Below, in pieces: positions 30,193 to 33,301 of a DNA stretch of 33,301 nt. Position numbers and translations under genes: made by a program. The DNA comes from a bacterium (lineage in GTDB: Bacteria > Patescibacteriota > Minisyncoccia > UBA6257 > 02-FULL-45-10c): assembly GCA_030700025.1 (NCBI GenBank), contig JAUYKI010000010.1, positions 80,648 to 113,948 of the forward strand. The letters run 5' to 3'. Each line of letters starts with the position of its first letter. Positions within the stretch are counted from its first letter, which is position 1. Under the pieces are notes generated by a model, which saw nothing but the letters and a program-made list of their open reading frames with translations, did no database searches and was not told the DNA's origin.

Positions 30193-30459
30193 ATGTTTTA
30201 TGTATATTTAATACAGAGCGAGAAAGATAACAGTTTTTATATAGGTCAAACCGAAGACGTTGAGAAAAGGTTGGCTAAACATAATAGCGGGAAGGTGATA
30301 ACCACTAAAAATAGAGTTCCTTGGAAATTATTAGGACATGAAGAGTATCCAGATAGAAATATGGCAAGATTTAGAGAATATCGTTTGAAAAGAAGTTTTT
30401 CAGAAAAGAAAAAATTTATTAGTAAGTTTTGTCTCCATAGCTCAATGGATAGAGCGTAG
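30193..30459 (+). CDS. Mini GIY-YIG endonuclease-domain protein
   Basis: 88 residues from ATG 30193, chosen because FYVYLIQS is the family start; the upstream GTG lies in tRNA remains. Motifs: YVY and YIG (FYIGQT), Arg in EKRLAKHNSG, and the catalytic Glu in ARFREYRLKRS. It belongs to the stand-alone UPF0213-like group, relatives of the nuclease domains of UvrC and homing enzymes. The last ~9 residues (CLHSSMDRA) are translated from the tRNA-Arg(CCG) gene, so the ancestral ORF probably ended near KKFISKF. It lies within the insert that splits a tRNA-Arg, which suggests a homing or mobile role. Confidence 0.85.
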   Translation: MFYVYLIQSEKDNSFYIGQTEDVEKRLAKHNSGKVITTKNRVPWKLLGHEEYPDRNMARFREYRLKRSFSEKKKFISKFCLHSSMDRA

Positions 30460-30502
30460 GCCTCCGAAGCTTGAGATGTAGGTTCGATTCCTACTGGGGA
30501 CA
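30431..30502 (+). tRNA. tRNA-Arg (anticodon CCG)
   Basis: Complete cloverleaf: acceptor GTCTCCA / TGGGGAC (one G-U), D-arm GCTCAATGGATAGAGC, anticodon loop CTCCGAA with CCG at 34-36, four-nt variable region, T-arm GTAGG-TTCGATT-CCTAC, discriminator A. CCA is not encoded. The anticodon stem TAGGC/GCTTG has two G-U pairs and is weak. It sits inside another, broken tRNA-Arg of the same anticodon and may replace its function. Confidence 0.93.
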
Positions 30503-30514
30503 CAATACGGGTTC

Positions 30515-30530
30515 CCTGCCGGCAGGCAGG
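30515..30530. repeat. CCTGCCGGCAGGCAGG palindrome inserted in a tRNA T-loop
   Basis: 16 nt lie between TTC and GATT of the broken tRNA-Arg T-loop; excision restores TTCGATT. It is a shorter member of the family at 9108-9127. Confidence 0.8.
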
Positions 30531-30591
30531 GATTCCTGTCGAGCGCACATTAGAAAATATTAGTGAATATAATGAGCTTAGATTTTCTTAT

Positions 30592-30620
30592 GCCCCGCCA
30601 TTGGCGGGGCCTCATTTTTT
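30592..30620 (+). terminator. Terminator after the tRNA-Arg region
   Basis: Stem GCCCCGCC / GGCGGGGC (8 bp, loop ATT) followed by CTCATTTTTT. It should end transcripts carrying the tRNAs. Its stem belongs to the CCCGC palindrome family, so a repeat may have been recruited as a terminator. Confidence 0.8.
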
Positions 30621-30641
30621 ATTTTTCGGCGGACATAAATC

Positions 30642-30670
30642 TTGCTAATGGCTTAGGAGTAATTTACACT
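30642..30670 (+). promoter_or_regulatory. Promoter of the zinc-ribbon gene
   Basis: TTGCTA (30642-30647), 17-nt spacer, TACACT (30665-30670). The leader is about 27 nt and ends in GGGAGG 5 nt before the ATG at 30704. Confidence 0.6.
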
Positions 30671-30703
30671 ACTCTTAGTTCCAATGACTATAAGGGAGGA
30701 CAG

Positions 30704-31039
30704 ATGTTCTTAAAAAGCTGGAAGCCGATAGTTACTAATGGCGGAAATCCACAGGGCCGGGATTTGTTTCTGGTAATGAAAGTGGAACTGCAGTGTCCGG
30801 TTTGCGAGGAAGTAATGGCATTTGAAACCCAAAAACGCGCTTTGGAAGCCGGAGCGGAATTTTTACGAGATTGGGCGGCACATGATATTTTAGAGCCTAA
30901 AATGTGCCCCACCTGCGGAACTTATTCTGGATTGCCGGAAAGATATCAGCAACAGCTTCTTTTAGCTGCTAAGCAGGAAATTACCGCCGAGTGGCTGGAA
31001 GAAGAAAAGAAAAAGCATAACTTAGAATTCCTTTTGTAA
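30704..31039 (+). CDS. Small zinc-ribbon protein, function unknown
   Basis: 111 residues from ATG 30704, chosen for its GGGAGG ribosome site and the promoter upstream; the frame is open further up but lies in the terminator region. A pair CPVC ... CPTC about 44 residues apart could bind zinc. The rest is helical and acidic (KQEITAEWLEEEKKKH). No signal peptide. I do not recognise the family. A terminator follows at once, so it is a monocistronic unit. Confidence 0.7.
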   Translation: MFLKSWKPIVTNGGNPQGRDLFLVMKVELQCPVCEEVMAFETQKRALEAGAEFLRDWAAHDILEPKMCPTCGTYSGLPERYQQQLLLAAKQEITAEWLEEEKKKHNLEFLL

Positions 31040-31061
31040 CAGCTCGCTATCGGGCTGTTTT
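31039..31061 (+). terminator. Terminator of the zinc-ribbon gene
   Basis: Stem ACAGCTCG / CGGGCTGT (8 bp with one G-U, loop CTAT) then TTT. It begins at the stop codon. Confidence 0.7.
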
Positions 31062-31206
31062 CCCTCACTCTTGGAAGAGTTGCGCCTCGAAATATCGAGG
31101 CGCTTTTATTTTTCTCATCTCTTGGCGAGAGTGATAATATTATTTAAAAAATACTTCTGCAAGGGTGATTGAGTTTAAGCTCTTCCAAAAGTGAGGGATT
31201 TTTATT
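31062..31206 (+). repeat. CCCTCACT long inverted repeat enclosing a second hairpin
   Basis: Arms 31062-31079 and 31180-31197 pair over 18 positions with one mismatch and are followed by ATTTTTATT, a terminator-like end on the plus strand. Inside is a perfect 9-bp hairpin GCGCCTCGA / TCGAGGCGC (31082-31103) with TTTTATTTTT after it, itself a good terminator, and then 70 nt with no ORF. The arms are 17/18 identical to those of the terminator at 11473-11532. It may be a small RNA, a double terminator or a small repeat element. Confidence 0.65.
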
Positions 31207-31214
31207 TTCCATTT

Positions 31215-31254
31215 CCTGCCTGCCCTGAGTTTATCGAAGGGAGCTTGTCGAAGG
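31215..31254. repeat. CCTGCCTGCC plus TCGAAGG dispersed repeat
   Basis: CCTGCCTGCCCTGAGTTTAT is followed by CGAAGGGAGCTTGTCGAAGG. The first part shares CCTGCCTGCC with the palindrome at 9108; the second holds two TCGAAGG units. Part of the 250-nt gene-free gap before murB. Confidence 0.6.
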
Positions 31255-31290
31255 ATTACTTTGGGATATTCGCCATGATAGAATCTAGAT

Positions 31291-32247
31291 ATGTTTAAGT
31301 TGAGAAGAAACTACCCGATTGCTAAGCTTTCTACTTTCCAAATTGGCGGGCGGGCCGGGTATTTTTGCGAAGTTAAGAGCTTTAATGATTTTTTAAAAGC
31401 GGTTGAGACCGCTAAACAATCGGGAGTTTCTTATAAAATAGTGGCTGGCGGAAGCAATGTTGTTTTTCCGGATGGCCAGCTGAATCATTTGCTTATTAAA
31501 ATTAAAAATCTGACCTATCCTGCCATAAAGGCAATCGGAACCAAGATAGAAGCGGATTCCGGAGCGAATTTGATGCGGTTAATCAAAAAAGCGGTCGCTG
31601 GCGGATTGAGCGGGCTGGAAACGCTTTCGGGCATACCCGGAACTGTCGGCGGAGCGATTGTCGGCAATGCCGGGGCGTATGGGCAGTCAATTTCCGGCGC
31701 GCTGGAGCGGGTTTTAGTCTGGGACCCGGTTCAAAACAAGAAATTGTGGCTGGATAAAAACGAATGCCATTTTCAATATCGCCACAGTATTTTTAAGGAA
31801 CAGCCCTATTTAATTTTGCGCGCGGTTTTTAAATTTTCCGCCAAAGGCGGATCCGCCTCCGGCGGAAACAAAGAAAGAATTGTTGAATTAAAAACAATTT
31901 CTAACAATATTATTGCCACTCGTTTAAAAAAATATCCGGCGGGTTTGCGTTGCCCAGGAAGTTTTTTTAAAAACGTACTGGTGAAAGAAATTTCCGCCAA
32001 ATCTTTAAAGCTGATAAATCAGGAAAAAATAATAGAAGGCAAGATTCCCTCCGGCTATTTATTAGAGCAAATCGGCGCCAAAGGAATGCGGATGGGCGGA
32101 ATCCGGATCGCTGATTTTCACGGTAATTTATTGATCAATGACGGCCGAGCCAGATCGGAGGATGTTAAAAAGCTATCCAGGATTTTAAAAAATAAAGTTC
32201 AGAAAAAATTCGGCATAAATTTAGAAGAAGAAGTGCGGTATTTTTAA
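31291..32247 (+). CDS. murB: UDP-N-acetylenolpyruvoylglucosamine reductase MurB
   Basis: 318 residues. This FAD enzyme makes UDP-MurNAc, the second committed step to peptidoglycan. Landmarks: KLSTFQIGGRAGYF, VAGGSNVVF, GLETLSGIPGTVGGAIVGNAGAYG (FAD site), YRHSIFK, the active-site block CPGSFFKN, and Glu in NLEEEVRYF at the end. The protein carries AKGGSASGG near residue 185, encoded by a GC-rich palindrome inserted in frame. TAGAAT lies 6 nt before the ATG, with TTACTT 17 nt further up, so it may be leaderless. Confidence 0.96.
   Translation: MFKLRRNYPIAKLSTFQIGGRAGYFCEVKSFNDFLKAVETAKQSGVSYKIVAGGSNVVFPDGQLNHLLIKIKNLTYPAIKAIGTKIEADSGANLMRLIKKAVAGGLSGLETLSGIPGTVGGAIVGNAGAYGQSISGALERVLVWDPVQNKKLWLDKNECHFQYRHSIFKEQPYLILRAVFKFSAKGGSASGGNKERIVELKTISNNIIATRLKKYPAGLRCPGSFFKNVLVKEISAKSLKLINQEKIIEGKIPSGYLLEQIGAKGMRMGGIRIADFHGNLLINDGRARSEDVKKLSRILKNKVQKKFGINLEEEVRYF
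31836..31867. repeat. GGCGGATCCGCC palindrome inserted in frame inside murB
   Basis: TTCCGCCAAAGGCGGATCCG followed by CCTCCGGCGGAA: three nested palindromic CCGCC/GGCGG units. Translated as part of a Gly/Ser-rich loop between FKFSAK and NKERIVELK. Confidence 0.75.
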
Positions 32248-32248
32248 A

Positions 32249-32277
32249 TTGACTCTTTTCAATTTTTGAGATACAAT
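32249..32277 (+). promoter_or_regulatory. Promoter of the ceramidase-like gene
   Basis: TTGACT (32249-32254), 17-nt spacer, TACAAT (32272-32277). The ~45-nt leader holds a GCGCTT-AGA-AAGCGC hairpin and an AAGGAGG Shine-Dalgarno 8 nt before the ATG. Confidence 0.8.
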
Positions 32278-32327
32278 TTCAGCGTTATTTGAAATAAGCG
32301 CTTAGAAAGCGCAAGGAGGCTGTAAAA

Positions 32328-33301
32328 ATGTGGACTGCTTTAAAGTGGGCAGTGCGAGTAGCTGTTTTAGCCGCATTATTTGTTGGTTATAAGGCCGTAA
32401 CTTTTGAGCCCCTTCTTCGGGCGTTAGCCGCGGAGCTTCCAGAGCCAACGAAATTTTCCCGTCCGCCGGACGCCTATGATTGGAAAACTTTTGGCGCGCC
32501 GATTAAGGCGGGATTTTCTAAAAGGGATATTACGCCAAAAGAAACCTTGGTCTGGCTGGCTGGTTATTATCCTCCGCATCCCAAGACTTCGATTCATGAT
32601 CAGATTTGGGTGAAGAGCTTGGCGTTGCAGGATGATCACGGGCAGATAGCGGTATTTGTTTCGGTTGATTTAATCGGCCTTTTGCCGGATGAAATCGCCA
32701 AGATCAAGCACGGGGCTTTGGGCATCGTTAATGAGTATCGGATGTTTATCAGCTGTACTCATACGCATTCCGGTCCGGATACTATGGGTCTTTGGGGACC
32801 GCCGCCTTTTACCGGTAAGCGCAGAAATTACCAGAAGTTCATGCGGGAAGAAATTATTGCTTCTATTAAAGAAGCGGTTTTAAACCTTCAAGACGCCAAG
32901 ATTCGTTTTGGCGGGGCTGATTTTCCGAATTATGCCGGAGGAAGGCACGAAAATCCGAATGATCCGTCTGTTTCCGTTCTACAGGTACTTTTTTCCAATA
33001 CGGGTCCGGTTACGCTGGTGAATTATGCTTGCCATGCTGATGTGGCCATGACAATGCAAATGACCGCCGACTTTCCTTATTATCTGTATGAAAGATTGGG
33101 GCGCCTTACTGGCGGAGAAGTTATGTATATTCCGGGAGCTATTGGCGGCGTGCAGCCCAGAAAAAATGGATTTGAAACTTGGCCGTATTTTGTCCGGACG
33201 CTTGGCGAGAATTTAGCTGACTTTGTCCACTTTCAAATTATGAAAAATCCGATTGCTCCGAAATGGATCCAGATTGGGGTAACTCGGACAGAAGTGAAAT
33301 C
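32328..33301 (+). CDS. Neutral/alkaline ceramidase-like protein, N-terminal part (runs off window)
   Basis: 324 codons to the window edge, open to the end. An N-terminal hydrophobic segment (about 6-24) acts as signal or anchor. The family motifs follow: IKAGFSKRDITP near the start of the domain, VSVDLIGL, the metal-ligand block CTHTHSGPDTMG, and VNYACHADVAM with a further His. This resembles the N-terminal zinc-hydrolase domain of neutral ceramidases and the related uncharacterised bacterial family. Ceramide as substrate is not implied, as bacteria of this type are not known to make it; it may hydrolyse host or envelope amides. Strong promoter and Shine-Dalgarno suggest good expression. Confidence 0.8.
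   Translation, partial: MWTALKWAVRVAVLAALFVGYKAVTFEPLLRALAAELPEPTKFSRPPDAYDWKTFGAPIKAGFSKRDITPKETLVWLAGYYPPHPKTSIHDQIWVKSLALQDDHGQIAVFVSVDLIGLLPDEIAKIKHGALGIVNEYRMFISCTHTHSGPDTMGLWGPPPFTGKRRNYQKFMREEIIASIKEAVLNLQDAKIRFGGADFPNYAGGRHENPNDPSVSVLQVLFSNTGPVTLVNYACHADVAMTMQMTADFPYYLYERLGRLTGGEVMYIPGAIGGVQPRKNGFETWPYFVRTLGENLADFVHFQIMKNPIAPKWIQIGVTRTEVK

Larger units (their letters stand above)
30097..30547 (+). pseudogene. tRNA-Arg gene interrupted by three insertions
   Basis: Pieces of one tRNA are spread over 451 nt. Acceptor GCGCTCG (30097-30103), D-arm GTTGAATGGATACAAT (30106-30121) and anticodon stem CTCCC (30123-30127) are on the left. After a 33-nt insert in the anticodon loop the stem closes with GGGAG (30168-30172) and TGAT. 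After a further ~330 nt come T-stem ACGGG (30507-30511), TTC, a 16-nt insert, GATT, CCTGT (30535-30539), acceptor CGAGCGC (30540-30546) and A. Removing the inserts leaves a 72-nt cloverleaf with a perfect 7-bp acceptor and 5-bp anticodon stem, loop CTCCGAA, and TTCGATT T-loop: tRNA-Arg with anticodon CCG. Non-functional unless the inserts are spliced out. Confidence 0.85.

Noticed and set aside
30097-30547. Group I intron in a tRNA
   Set aside because: The largest insert is filled by the GIY-YIG ORF and a complete tRNA, and no group I core elements are visible; the insert is in the variable region, not a known group I site.
30246-30548. 100-aa minus-strand ORF over the GIY-YIG gene and tRNA
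   Set aside because: Its first third is the antisense of tRNA-Arg sequences and a palindrome; no ribosome site.
1-33301. CRISPR array or IS element with transposase
   Set aside because: Repeats present are short palindromes and AT-rich blocks without regular spacers; no transposase, integrase or cas gene is encoded.

Overview
The window looks like the replication-origin region of a member of the Patescibacteria (Candidate Phyla Radiation), most likely a Parcubacteria-type genome. I infer this from gene content and texture, not from a database search. The gene order rnpA-rpmH on one strand, then dnaA-dnaN on the other, is the classical bacterial origin order. Many proteins are short versions of their families. 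Intergenic DNA is littered with short palindromes and AT-rich TCTAGATTCTA-type repeats. Single-domain proteins typical of these genomes are present: an S23-type four-helix bundle, a mini GIY-YIG protein, a lamin-tail protein and an NMD3-like zinc protein.

Layout. 1-3110: rnpA start, rpmH, origin, dnaA, dnaN. 3179-9633 (minus strand): a class A penicillin-binding protein, a small acidic protein, ruvC and a short yebC, an S55-type (SpoIVB-like) serine peptidase, and a GC-rich orphan lipoprotein with its own promoter and terminator. 9790-17173 (mostly plus): a PilB-type ATPase, a minus-strand structured RNA, ruvB, a lamin-tail protein, tsaE, a Cys-rich protein, and polA split into two ORFs. 17305-23729: a GC-rich orphan protein cassette, mutM, holA, then on the minus strand the S23-type ORF, rpsT, an M16 peptidase and uvrB. 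23747-30078 (plus): ruvA, a Mur ligase, a beta-CASP metallo-hydrolase, a LOG-type protein, an EF-Tu-domain-2-like protein, an MgtC-like protein, an amino-acid permease and an NMD3-like protein. 30097-30547: a tRNA-Arg gene broken by three insertions, one of which carries a GIY-YIG ORF and a complete tRNA-Arg(CCG). 30704-33301: a zinc-ribbon protein, murB, and the start of a ceramidase-like secreted or membrane protein.

Working together: replication and repair dominate (dnaA, dnaN, holA, both halves of polA, ruvA, ruvB, ruvC, uvrB, mutM). The ruv genes are scattered over three loci. Cell-wall synthesis is represented by the PBP, the Mur ligase and murB. Translation is represented by rpmH, rpsT, tsaE, yebC, the tRNAs and probably the EF-Tu-like and NMD3-like proteins.

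The most unusual theme is short repeats invading functional sequence. A tRNA-Arg can be reassembled perfectly from four pieces once three insertions are removed. polA is split at a repeat block. tsaE and murB carry in-frame repeat insertions. Several genes (rpsT, holA, the S23-type ORF, the polA nuclease half) end on stop codons supplied by a repeat. Other points are a 23-bp-stem structured RNA, recurring CCCTCACT terminator stems, and several genes whose -10 box lies only 6-8 nt before the start codon, suggesting leaderless mRNAs.
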